Origin: Cognatundibacterium squillarum | GTDB taxonomy: Bacteria; Pseudomonadota; Gammaproteobacteria; Burkholderiales; Burkholderiaceae_D | Length of the DNA stretch: 64,000 bases | NCBI RefSeq assembly: GCF_014652435.1 | Contig: NZ_BMYU01000001.1 | Coordinates: forward strand, 868,001 to 932,000 | Direction: 5' to 3' | Shown here: positions 41,784-50,182 of the stretch, in pieces | Layout: every line of letters begins with the position of its first letter | How positions within the stretch are numbered: the first letter of the stretch is position 1 | The notes under the pieces: generated by a model | What the model was told of the DNA's origin: nothing | What the model saw: the letters and a program-made list of their open reading frames with translations, nothing else | Databases searched by the model: none | Program-made: the position numbers and the translations under genes

Positions 41784-43762
41784 ACCGACTCCGTGGATAC
41801 AGCAGCTGTTTGTGCGGGTGTCTGAGATTGTTTCTCCAGCTGACTGACAATGTGAACGAAGACATCTTCCATGCTGAGTTTTTGCGTGCTAATCCGGATC
41901 AACTCTCCGGGGTCACATTTGCTTCTGATGATATTTTCTGCTTCACTGGCATTTTCAACAAACACATGCACATGTGGACCGAATACTGCCGCGCTGGCAA
42001 ACCCTTCTCTCTGCAGCACTTCTGCTAACCTGGCAGAATCTGCGCCACTGATACGCAACAACTGCCCTGCTTCACTCTGGACATTCTGTTTTAACTGCTC
42101 AGGCGAAGCATCAGCAACAACCCGTCCGGCATACATCAGCGCAATATGATCACAATGTTCTGCTTCAGACATATAGTGTGTGGTGACCAGAATCGTGACT
42201 TTCTCTTCACGCGACAAACGGAACAGCACGTCCCAGAACGCTCTTCGGCCCAATGGATCAACGCCTGAGGTAGGTTCATCCAGAAATAAAACCGACGGCC
42301 TGTGAATCAGGGCACATCCCAGTGCAAGGCGCTGACGCAAGCCCATCGGTAACCCGGCTGTCAACGCGTTTGCATAGGGCCGGAGTCCTGCCATGTCAAG
42401 TATCCAGCCCATACGGTCGCGAATGCCACTCTCACTGAGACCATAAATTCCGCCGTATAAACGAATATTTTCAGTCACACTCAGATCCAGATAGAGAGAA
42501 AATGCCTGCGACATATAGCCAATGCGCTCTCTGATCTGCAGACCCGCGGTCCGCATATCCGCGCCAGCTACCCAACCGGCACCATCACTTGGCGTAAGAA
42601 TGCCTGTCAGCATTTTAATCACCGTACTCTTACCGGCACCGTTAGCGCCGAGCAACCCGAAAATTTCCCCCTGCGGCACCTGAAAGCTGACGCGATCAAC
42701 TGCTTTGAACTCACCAAAGTGCCGCGATAACTGACGAGCTTCGATCGCCATCCCGCTTTGTCCCGCTATTTTGTGAGACTGGCTTATATGATTGCTTGGA
42801 GCGCTGGCACCGTACTTCTGTCGCAATAAGGCAATAAAGGTATCTTCGAGTTCCGGATCTGTTTCTGTTGCGGGTGCAAGCCCCGAGCAAGCCGCCATTT
42901 GCGACAGTTGTGAGATTGCTAGCTCCGCCGGCACATCTGAAAAAATACGCACTTCATTTCCGAGCACTTCCAATTGCGGAAACACCGGCTGTACTTCATT
43001 CACGATACGCAATTGCTGCTGAGGATCTTCGCAATTCATACTGAGCATGGAGCCACTTGCCAGATGACGCAACTCCGATGGAACACCGGATGCCAGAACC
43101 TGCCCGGCATGCATAAGAGATACCCGGTGAAAGCGGCTTGCCTCATCCATATAAGCAGTTGAGACCAATGCGGTGATTTGTTTCTCTTTCAGCAGACGGC
43201 TGAGAATATTCCAGAATTCACGTCGCGAAACAGGATCAACACCGGTAGTCGGTTCATCCAGAATGACAAGGCGAGGCTCATGGATCAGCGTACATACCAG
43301 TCCGAGTTTTTGCTTCATACCACCGGACAGATTTTTCATCGGCCGATCGCGAAAGCGATCGAGGCGTGTTGCCTGCAAAAGCAAATTTTTTCGTTGTTCA
43401 AGGACGTTTTTTGGTATCAGCCTTAGGCCGCCAAAATAGTCAATATTTTCTTCAATTGAAAGATCAGCATATAAATTTTGCCCAAGACCCTGCGGCATCA
43501 GACCTATTCTGTCTTTTACCGCATCGGCATCGCGCTCGTTACGGATCTTTGTACCAAATACCGTCAGCTCACCACTATCCTGCGCAAGTACACCCGCAAC
43601 AATTTTCAATAAACTGCTTTTACCAGCACCATCTGGTCCGATCAGTCCATAGATTTCCCCAGGCTGGAGGTTAAGGCTGACACCATCCAGCGCATTCACT
43701 GCACCATATGATTTTCTAAGTCCCTCCGCAATTACCGGCGCTGCCGAAGACATGGTCGACAT
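41780..43762 (-). CDS. ABC transporter ATPase with two fused nucleotide-binding domains (YbhF/RbbA-like)
   Basis: 660 residues. NBD1 (residues ~10-240) has Walker A GPDGAGKSS, signature LSGGMKQKL and Walker B LVILDEPTTGVDP. NBD2 (residues ~340-570) has Walker A GANGAGKST, a diverged signature LPMGLRQRL instead of LSGG, and Walker B VLFLDEPTSGVDP. This asymmetry is seen in the YbhF/RbbA group. There is no membrane domain; the two permeases that follow supply it. I chose ATG 43762, with AAGG 7 bases upstream; an ATG at 43798 would overlap the adaptor gene by 25 bases. The substrate is unknown. Confidence 0.93.
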   Translation of the reverse strand: MSTMSSAAPVIAEGLRKSYGAVNALDGVSLNLQPGEIYGLIGPDGAGKSSLLKIVAGVLAQDSGELTVFGTKIRNERDADAVKDRIGLMPQGLGQNLYADLSIEENIDYFGGLRLIPKNVLEQRKNLLLQATRLDRFRDRPMKNLSGGMKQKLGLVCTLIHEPRLVILDEPTTGVDPVSRREFWNILSRLLKEKQITALVSTAYMDEASRFHRVSLMHAGQVLASGVPSELRHLASGSMLSMNCEDPQQQLRIVNEVQPVFPQLEVLGNEVRIFSDVPAELAISQLSQMAACSGLAPATETDPELEDTFIALLRQKYGASAPSNHISQSHKIAGQSGMAIEARQLSRHFGEFKAVDRVSFQVPQGEIFGLLGANGAGKSTVIKMLTGILTPSDGAGWVAGADMRTAGLQIRERIGYMSQAFSLYLDLSVTENIRLYGGIYGLSESGIRDRMGWILDMAGLRPYANALTAGLPMGLRQRLALGCALIHRPSVLFLDEPTSGVDPLGRRAFWDVLFRLSREEKVTILVTTHYMSEAEHCDHIALMYAGRVVADASPEQLKQNVQSEAGQLLRISGADSARLAEVLQREGFASAAVFGPHVHVFVENASEAENIIRSKCDPGELIRISTQKLSMEDVFVHIVSQLEKQSQTPAQTAAVSTESV

Positions 43763-43773
43763 TACTCCGCCTT

Positions 43774-44886
43774 TCAGTGCCAGCGTGGTTTTTGCCATTC
43801 AGCATTTTCCTTCCAGCGAATAACTGCATCGGCTGGCAGGCCCGGTGTCAGCTTATGACCCGGGTTAGCAATCAAGGTCAGCTTCACGGCATACATTAAC
43901 TTGACGCGTTCATCCGTTGTCTGTACTTCTTTTGGTGTAAATTCAGCTTTTGCCGAAATATAAGAAACCCTGGCGTCGTAATAAATATCCGGCTGAGAAT
44001 CGACATACACACGTGCAGGCAATCCCAGTCTGATCTGACCAATTCTGGATTCAGGAACATAGACTTTCAGATACAACTGATCAAGATTCACCATTTCGAG
44101 AATAGCACCACCCGGCATCACGACCTCACCCGGCTCGCGTAAACGTGTCAGTACAACCCCTGCAGCCGGCGTAACAATCTGCATATCTTTTAATGCTGCA
44201 CCGGATTCTGTGACTGCTGCTTCAGCCCTCTGCCTCTGTGCAGCAAGTGCTGCAACCTCCTGACGACGGGCCTGAATTTTTTGTTGCCCTAAGCGGGCCT
44301 GAGCGAGAGCCTCTTTTGCACGGCGAACGTTCTCAGTTGCTGCACGCTGATCGCTATCTGCGACTTTCAATGCAAGTTCAGCCTGTTCCAGCCGGTGTTT
44401 TTCAATAACACCTTTTTCATACAATGCCTGATGCCTGTCTGCGTCGCGTTTAGACTGCAATGCAACTGCCTGTGCTTTAATCAACATTGCTTCAGCCTGA
44501 CTGACTCCGGCATCTGCCACTGTAATTGCCATCGGAATTTCTTTTTCCGCAACGTCAAGACTGGCTTCCGCACCGTTTAGCTGCGCGGTGGCGGCATTTA
44601 CCATTTGACGTGCCTGCTCTGTTCTTGCCTGGACACTATCGTCTTCAAGCAGTGCGACCAGTACACCTGCCTTCAGCTCATCACCTTCTCTGGCACGAAC
44701 TTCACGCAAACGTCCGGGAAACTTTGCCGCTGCCATGATTCGGTCCCCCTCAACACGGCCACTTGCAGCAATTAACCCTTCGGGCAATTTTCGATTGCTC
44801 TGAATGTAGTAAGCAATACCGGATGTAATCGCAATCGCTGCCGCAATCAGCAAAACGACTCCCGTTTTTCCCGTCTGAATATTCAC
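43774..44886 (-). CDS. HlyD-family periplasmic adaptor subunit
   Basis: 370 residues. An N-terminal membrane anchor (VVLLIAAAIAITSGIAYYI) leads to a lipoyl half-motif GRVEGDRIMAAAKFPGRLREV, a long helical hairpin (about residues 90-215, Ala/Gln/Glu-rich), a second lipoyl half and a beta-barrel domain (MVNLDQLYLKVYVPESRIGQ, LPARVYVD). This is the YbhG/HlyD membrane-fusion layout. The GTG at 44886 has AGAGGAA six bases upstream; an ATG six codons earlier (44904) has no ribosome-binding site. It lies between the TolC-like gene and the ATPase and bridges inner-membrane pump and outer-membrane channel. Confidence 0.92.
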   Translation of the reverse strand: MNIQTGKTGVVLLIAAAIAITSGIAYYIQSNRKLPEGLIAASGRVEGDRIMAAAKFPGRLREVRAREGDELKAGVLVALLEDDSVQARTEQARQMVNAATAQLNGAEASLDVAEKEIPMAITVADAGVSQAEAMLIKAQAVALQSKRDADRHQALYEKGVIEKHRLEQAELALKVADSDQRAATENVRRAKEALAQARLGQQKIQARRQEVAALAAQRQRAEAAVTESGAALKDMQIVTPAAGVVLTRLREPGEVVMPGGAILEMVNLDQLYLKVYVPESRIGQIRLGLPARVYVDSQPDIYYDARVSYISAKAEFTPKEVQTTDERVKLMYAVKLTLIANPGHKLTPGLPADAVIRWKENAEWQKPRWH

Positions 44887-44911
44887 TGTATTTCCTCTCT
44901 GCATCTAGGGG

Positions 44912-46282
44912 TTAGTGCTGTCCAAGTAAGCCACTGGCGTACTGCAATTGAATATCCGACAGAATCAGGTCATATTTGGCCTGATCCCGGTTTGCATATG
45001 CCTGTAACCTTCGTGTCTCTGCATCGAGGACTTCCGTATTATTTGCAAGACCATTCCGATAACGCTCCCTCGCGAGATCACTGACCTGTTCTGCTTGCGC
45101 AAGTGCCTTTTCTGCCAGTTCCTGCCTCAATGACGATTCACGACGATTCAGCCAGGCCTGACGGACCTGTAGCGAAATCTTTTCCTGACTGTCTTTCAGC
45201 GATTCATCAACCGCTCTGCTTTCAGCGAGTAATTTGGAGGACTGCATCTTTGTCTGCCCGCCATCAAATAAATCCCATTTCATCATGACACCCGCATACC
45301 AACCCTTATCCTGTGTCAGGTAGCGGTTATCCAGTTTCGCGTATCCAGCACTGAACCCAATTTGTGGTAAGTGACTGGCTTTTACACTAGCCGCCTGTGC
45401 TGTCAGTGCCTGAGCCTGCTTTCCGAGCGCGGTAACTTCAGGCCGTTTCAGCATTGCGGCAGCACTTAACTCATGAAGAGAAGCAGAATCGTTCATTACA
45501 GGCGCTTCCGGATCACGCAGCGTAACAGCTGCATCTGAGGAACGCCCCAGCCAGCGGTTATAGGATGCTCTGGCAAGATCCAGTGCATTGATCGCCTGCA
45601 ATTGCAACTGCAAAGCATTGGCCAGTGCGACTTCCGTCGCAAGAACATCATGCTTGGCAACATAGCCATTGCGATTGAGCTCACTGACATCCGTTGCGTG
45701 CCTGCGCATCGCGGCAACATGACTGTCAGCCACTGCAAGCGCATGTTGCGCTCTGAGCACGGTGATATATGTATGGGCGATTGCCAGTTTAAGATCAGCA
45801 ACTGCGACTTCCGTCATTGCCTTCCGTGCTTCTGAAGCTGCATCTGCCGCACGGACGCCTGCACTGATTCTTCCGCTGGTCATCAGGGGAATCGTCATCT
45901 CAAGCATGCCGAAACTTGCTGCATCCTGAGCAAATGGTAATGACAGATTTTTCAAAGCTGGAATTGCTGGCAGAGAAAGATGCGCTGATGGCTCTGACTG
46001 AAGACGCAGGTAACCGGCATCCATTGTGATTTTTGGCAAGCGAAGTGCACGTGAAGCTCCCTGCTGCGCCTGTGCGGCTTGCTCCTGATAGCGTGCCGCA
46101 AGCACAGTGTGATCTCGTTGCAAAGCACTCTCCCAGGCTTGTTGCAGACTTTCTTGCGCCGCAACATCCGCTGCCGTCCAATAGCCATTGATACAGATCA
46201 AACCGGATGCAAGCAACAGAATTCGTCTTGCTTTCAACAGCTTTTTCCCGCACACATATTGCAGAGAATACAAATTTCTCAT
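44912..46282 (-). CDS. TolC-family outer-membrane efflux protein
   Basis: 456 residues with an N-terminal export signal (ARRILLLASGLICINGYWTAADVAAQ region). Two OEP repeats carry the long helices typical of TolC: YQEQAAQAQQGASRALRLPK, then AVADLKLAIAHTYITVLRAQ, and SSKLLAESRAVDESLKDSQE with VRQAWLNRRESSL and YRNGLANNTEVLDAETRRL. ATG 46282 is chosen; the longer alternative starts with TTG. It is the first gene of the predicted operon, 120 bases from the centre of the FNR-type box. It would form the exit duct for the HlyD/ABC pump. Confidence 0.9.
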   Translation of the reverse strand: MRNLYSLQYVCGKKLLKARRILLLASGLICINGYWTAADVAAQESLQQAWESALQRDHTVLAARYQEQAAQAQQGASRALRLPKITMDAGYLRLQSEPSAHLSLPAIPALKNLSLPFAQDAASFGMLEMTIPLMTSGRISAGVRAADAASEARKAMTEVAVADLKLAIAHTYITVLRAQHALAVADSHVAAMRRHATDVSELNRNGYVAKHDVLATEVALANALQLQLQAINALDLARASYNRWLGRSSDAAVTLRDPEAPVMNDSASLHELSAAAMLKRPEVTALGKQAQALTAQAASVKASHLPQIGFSAGYAKLDNRYLTQDKGWYAGVMMKWDLFDGGQTKMQSSKLLAESRAVDESLKDSQEKISLQVRQAWLNRRESSLRQELAEKALAQAEQVSDLARERYRNGLANNTEVLDAETRRLQAYANRDQAKYDLILSDIQLQYASGLLGQH

Positions 46283-46366
46283 TTTCACAAATCCAATCAA
46301 CTCATTGATTTTTATAGATTTTTAAGGTCACAACAAAAATCCGCATGTCAAAAACAGAGATTACTC

Positions 46367-46372
46367 AGTTTA
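46367..46372 (-). promoter_or_regulatory. -10 element of the FNR-dependent operon promoter (predicted)
   Basis: TAAACT on the minus strand. If transcription starts near 46360, the FNR box centre (46401.5) is at about -41.5, the class II activator position. This agrees with an FNR-activated promoter reading into the TolC-like gene. Confidence 0.5.
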
Positions 46373-46394
46373 TTGCTGCATATGCACATTTCAA

Positions 46395-46408
46395 TTGATC
46401 AGAATCAA
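46395..46408. promoter_or_regulatory. FNR/ANR-type box
   Basis: TTGATCAGAATCAA matches the FNR consensus TTGAT-N4-ATCAA at all ten defined positions and sits inside the 20-bp palindrome CAATTGATCAGAATCAATTG (46392-46411). It lies in the 357-base gap between the TolC-like gene (minus) and phaC (plus). On the plus side GAAAAT at 46431-46436 lies where a class II -10 would be expected for phaC. Confidence 0.8.
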
Positions 46409-46639
46409 TTGTTCTGAAAGCGCACTTTGTGAAAATGGCTCATTCAATGAAGCCAGAGCTGACTTGACAAATGCCCTTGCAATACCGCGGTACAGCTGTG
46501 GCGACTGAGATACCACGCTACTCTTTGAGCTGTAAGTGTTTTGATAAAACTGATCCCGTAAAGCGATTTTTGAAATGCATTCTGATTTTTACCGCAGAAG
46601 CAATGCAAAAAATCATTCAACTCCTAACGAGGAAACGCC

Positions 46640-48451
46640 ATGAAAACTGCTAACAAGCATTTGCAAACTCATCAAGAAAGCGCTTTCCCGGTCGCCGATA
46701 TGATTTGCTATCTGACTGGATGCAGTGACACCCCGCACCCACTGGATCTGGCGATGCATCACAGAATTTCACGCCTGACAGGCGGGCTTTCACCAGCAAG
46801 TCTTATGCTTGCCTGGCTGGACTGGCATCTCCATTTAAGCTTCTCTCCCGGCAAACAAGCAGAACTATTAAGATTGCTGGAAAATCAACTGTATGAATGG
46901 CCATTACTGCTATCGCAAATTGCGGGAAATCAGGGAATGCTGACTGATGAACAGATACAAACCAGTGATACTCGCTTCAAAAGTGAAAGCTGGAGTAACT
47001 GGCCGTATAACCTCATTAGCAGACAATTTTTACAAGCTCAGTCATTCTGGGATTCAGCAACAACAGGGGTAAGGGGCGTAAGTTCGCATCATGAAAATGT
47101 TGTGAATTTTGCGGCAAGGCAATGGCTCGATATGATCGCTCCGGCTAATTTTTATCCGACTAACCCTGAAGTTCAGAGAAAAACCTTCGAAGAATTTGGT
47201 GCCAATTTGTGGCGAGGCTTGCAAAACTGGGGGAGCGATGTGCGGAAAGGCGTCGCACAGCAGATACATAAGTCCGAAACGAATGAGGACTTACCATTCA
47301 GGCCAGGACAGGATGTCGCAATCAGCGAAGGCAAAGTTGTTTTCAGCAATCATCTCATCGAATTGATTCAGTATGCTCCGGCCACAGAAACCGTCTTTAG
47401 TCAGCCTGTCCTGATTGTTCCGTCTTGGATCATGAAATACTATATTCTTGATCTGTCACCACACAATTCTATGGTGAAGTTTCTGACTGCTCAGGGTTTT
47501 ACTGTGTTCATTATTTCATGGCGTAATCCTGACTCTCTGGACCGGGATCTTGGCATGGATGACTATGTGCAGTCCGGTTTTTATGCCGCATTGAAAGAAG
47601 TCAGTAAAAGGTGCGATGGCGCGTCTGTACATACCGCCGGATATTGCCTGGGCGGAACCTTGCTCGCAATCGGCATGGCAGGACTTCCCAGTCTCGAGGA
47701 ATCCGGAGAAATCACGGTTGCCAGCATGACTCTGTTAGCTGCCCAGACCGATTTTACTGAGCCCGGCGAATTAGGCTTATTTATCGATGAAAGCCAGTTA
47801 GCCATGCTTGACGCACTAATGTGGAAACAAGGATATCTTGATGGCCAGCAGATGGCTGGCTCATTTCAGTTATTAAATTCGAAAGATCTGGTCTGGTCCA
47901 GGAACATGCGACGCTATTTGCTGGGTGAAGCAGAAAAGTCAAATGACCTGATGTCCTGGAATTCGGACACAACGCGCATGCCGTACAGAATGCATAGTGA
48001 ATATCTGAATCATTTGTTCCTGCACAATGATCTGGCCCAGGGTCGCTATCGATTGAATGGACGCACCGTGAGTTTAAAAGCGATTAACACACCGTTATTT
48101 GTTGTTGGAACGGAAAAGGACCACGTTTCACCGTGGCGGTCCGTTTATAAAATTCACAGCCTTAGCGATGTAACGGTAGACTTCATACTTGCATCGGGTG
48201 GCCACAATGCCGGGATTGTGGCGGCGCCGGGAAACCCTAAGTGCAGCTTTTACACTTCGAAAACACTGATGCCCGGAGAGGCCGTCCCCTCTCCGGATGA
48301 ATGGCTCAATGCGGCACAGAGAACAAATGGTTCCTGGTGGCTACACTGGAGTAGCTGGCTTGCAAATCAGAATTCTGATCACGTCCCGGCAAGACAATTA
48401 GCGGAGGAATTCGAATTCGCATCCGCTCCGGGAACGTATATTTTTCAGTGA
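46640..48451 (+). CDS. phaC: Class I poly(3-hydroxyalkanoate) synthase
   Basis: Polymerises (R)-3-hydroxyacyl-CoA into PHA granules. 603 residues, class I size. The N-terminal PhaC domain has LTGGLSPASLMLAWLDW and ARQWLDMIAPANFYPTNPEV. The alpha/beta-hydrolase core has VLIVPSWIMKYYILDLSPHN and the lipase-like box GYCLGG with nucleophile C336; D494 (GTEKDHVSPW) and H522 (ASGGHNAGI) complete the triad. GAGGAAACGCC precedes the ATG. phaA, phaB, phaP and phaR are not adjacent. The gene is divergent from the efflux/fabI/pta/ackA operon with an FNR-type box between, which suggests low-oxygen control. Its end overlaps the next gene by 7 bases. Confidence 0.94.
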   Translation: MKTANKHLQTHQESAFPVADMICYLTGCSDTPHPLDLAMHHRISRLTGGLSPASLMLAWLDWHLHLSFSPGKQAELLRLLENQLYEWPLLLSQIAGNQGMLTDEQIQTSDTRFKSESWSNWPYNLISRQFLQAQSFWDSATTGVRGVSSHHENVVNFAARQWLDMIAPANFYPTNPEVQRKTFEEFGANLWRGLQNWGSDVRKGVAQQIHKSETNEDLPFRPGQDVAISEGKVVFSNHLIELIQYAPATETVFSQPVLIVPSWIMKYYILDLSPHNSMVKFLTAQGFTVFIISWRNPDSLDRDLGMDDYVQSGFYAALKEVSKRCDGASVHTAGYCLGGTLLAIGMAGLPSLEESGEITVASMTLLAAQTDFTEPGELGLFIDESQLAMLDALMWKQGYLDGQQMAGSFQLLNSKDLVWSRNMRRYLLGEAEKSNDLMSWNSDTTRMPYRMHSEYLNHLFLHNDLAQGRYRLNGRTVSLKAINTPLFVVGTEKDHVSPWRSVYKIHSLSDVTVDFILASGGHNAGIVAAPGNPKCSFYTSKTLMPGEAVPSPDEWLNAAQRTNGSWWLHWSSWLANQNSDHVPARQLAEEFEFASAPGTYIFQ

Positions 48452-49380
48452 GCGCCTGGCTTGATATGCTGCCATAAATTCAGCAGTAAGACCGCAAAAA
48501 CACCTGCGACGACACCGGTCAATGCATCTGCCAGTACACCAGTGATCATTCCGAATAATGGATTATGTGCGAACTGAGTAACCCATTCCGCTGCAGACTC
48601 CGTTAAGTGATGCACTGGTGGTATTCCATGTTCTAATATGCCGCCGCCAACCGTGAACATCGCGATCGTCCCTGCAACCGCCAGAAATCTCATCAGCAAA
48701 GGTGCAAATTTCAGCAGAGCAGTACCGATAAAGTAGCGCAGATCACGCTGTTTTCCTGACTGACGCTGAAGATAGAGTCCGATATCGTCCAGTTTGACAA
48801 TAGCAGCGACAATTCCATAAACACCAACTGTCATGAGCACTGCGATCAAAGACATTACAGAAAGGCGCGTCATAAAGGATGCCGTTGCAACCGTTCCCAG
48901 AGTGATAATCATAATCTCTGCGCTCAGCACAAAATCCGTACGAATTGCACCCTGAATTTTTTCTTTCTCAAGCTCCAGTAAAGCCTGCTCATTATCCGGA
49001 CTGGCAAGCATTGCGGCAGCTTCATGAGCAACCTGATCGTCTGCCTCATCACCGTGATGGAGAATCTTCTCAGCACCCTCAAAACACAAAAATAGACCGC
49101 CAACCATCAGTAATGGCATCACTGCCCATGGTAAAAAACTGCTCAGCAACAATGCCATCGGCAGCAAAATAAGTTTATTTCTAAATGAGCCTTTCGCTAC
49201 CGCCCAGACAACCGGTAACTCTCGTGCAGCTCTCACACCCGCAACCTGTTCCGCATTCAATGCAAGATCATCTCCCAGGACCCCGGACGTCTTTCCCGCT
49301 GCAACCTTTGTCATCGCAGCAACGTCATCAAGTACCGTCACAATATCGTCAATCAGTGCCAACAGGCTGGCTCCGGCCAT
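48445..49380 (-). CDS. DUF808 (YedI-like) membrane protein
   Basis: 311 residues. It begins MAGASLLALIDDIVTVLDDVAAMTKVAAGKTSGVLGDDLALNAEQV (residues 1-46), the strongly conserved DUF808 opening with DD and KT..GVLGDD. VWAVAKGSFRNK and FEGAEKILH follow, and six or so membrane segments include a Gly-rich TVGGGILEHGIP and a final LADALTGVVAGVFAVLLLNL. An inner-membrane protein of unknown role. AAAGGATAAAAA precedes the ATG. It is convergent with phaC and the two 3' ends overlap by 7 bases, so no terminator lies between them. Confidence 0.92.
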   Translation of the reverse strand: MAGASLLALIDDIVTVLDDVAAMTKVAAGKTSGVLGDDLALNAEQVAGVRAARELPVVWAVAKGSFRNKLILLPMALLLSSFLPWAVMPLLMVGGLFLCFEGAEKILHHGDEADDQVAHEAAAMLASPDNEQALLELEKEKIQGAIRTDFVLSAEIMIITLGTVATASFMTRLSVMSLIAVLMTVGVYGIVAAIVKLDDIGLYLQRQSGKQRDLRYFIGTALLKFAPLLMRFLAVAGTIAMFTVGGGILEHGIPPVHHLTESAAEWVTQFAHNPLFGMITGVLADALTGVVAGVFAVLLLNLWQHIKPGAH

Positions 49381-50182
49381 TTTTTATCCTTTCTAAATTT
49401 TTGGTTAACTTGGTTCAATATGGCATCACTGTGCATTCAGGGAAATGATCAATAATTCTGAGGTAGCAAGAATCGTTGCAAAAAAAATTCACTTCTTACT
49501 TTATCAGAGAGGACGGATATTACATGAAGGTACGCGCAAATATTTCGAATTTAACGAGGATCGGGCTAATGGAAAATATTTTCAGCAACAACCTTGAAGC
49601 AGTAGATTCGCCGATTTCACAAAAATTGTGTAGAAATATATTCCTTTATTGAACGGGCTATTTTTTCAATAAATAAATTTATTGAGTTTATTTATACTAA
49701 ATCACTGTAATACAGATAGTGCCCTGCTTTTCTAAAAAAAAATTTCACATGCATTTGCTAGTTTTGCTTAATACATCGCGAAGTCTGCAGCTTTGGCAAG
49801 CATACACTCATTTCATCTGACTCGATGTGCCCCAAAACAGTCAGGCACGGGGAGCACGGAAGTCGTAGAGCACAAAGCTAATTGTTGCGTAACGATGTTC
49901 GCTTACCAGCACACTGCATCTTAAAATTGAACAAGGTGGCGAATTGGTGTCATTCAGAACTAGTTCAAATCTGCCCGCCAAGTCCAATGAGATAAAATCT
50001 CTTGGAATGGAGGTGGAGTGCACTGCTTTGCTATGTAACGCACCTAGCACAACTTTCCGGGACTTCACATTTGCACGTGCGCCCATTTGTATAATTTGTT
50101 TTATACCGTCGCTATCCGCGAAAAGCCGTAGACAAAAACGCGAAAATCAAAACCATTCAAAGTATAACGAAATGCACCGACA
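49381..50182. other. AT-rich gene-poor region with nested inverted repeats
   Basis: About 800 bases without a convincing gene. TTTATTGAA (49645-49653) / TTCAATAAA (49665-49673) and the overlapping CAATAAAT (49667-49674) / ATTTATTG (49677-49684) form alternative AT-rich hairpins. The part 49841-50086 carries an 81-codon minus-strand frame whose product (with GRFELVLND and RYATISFVLYDF) faintly resembles a PilZ-like barrel but has no ribosome-binding site. I regard it as chance or a remnant. Confidence 0.5.

Noticed and set aside
46305-46318. Second FNR-like box TTGATTTTTATAGA just upstream of the TolC-like gene
   Set aside because: Only 8 of 10 defined positions match and it lies about 23 bases from the start codon, too near for an activator site.
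49841-50086. 81-codon minus-strand frame with a faint PilZ-like look
   Set aside because: No ribosome-binding site, no conserved RxxxR or D/NxSxxG motif, and an overlapping plus-strand frame of similar length; kept only as a remark on the gap.
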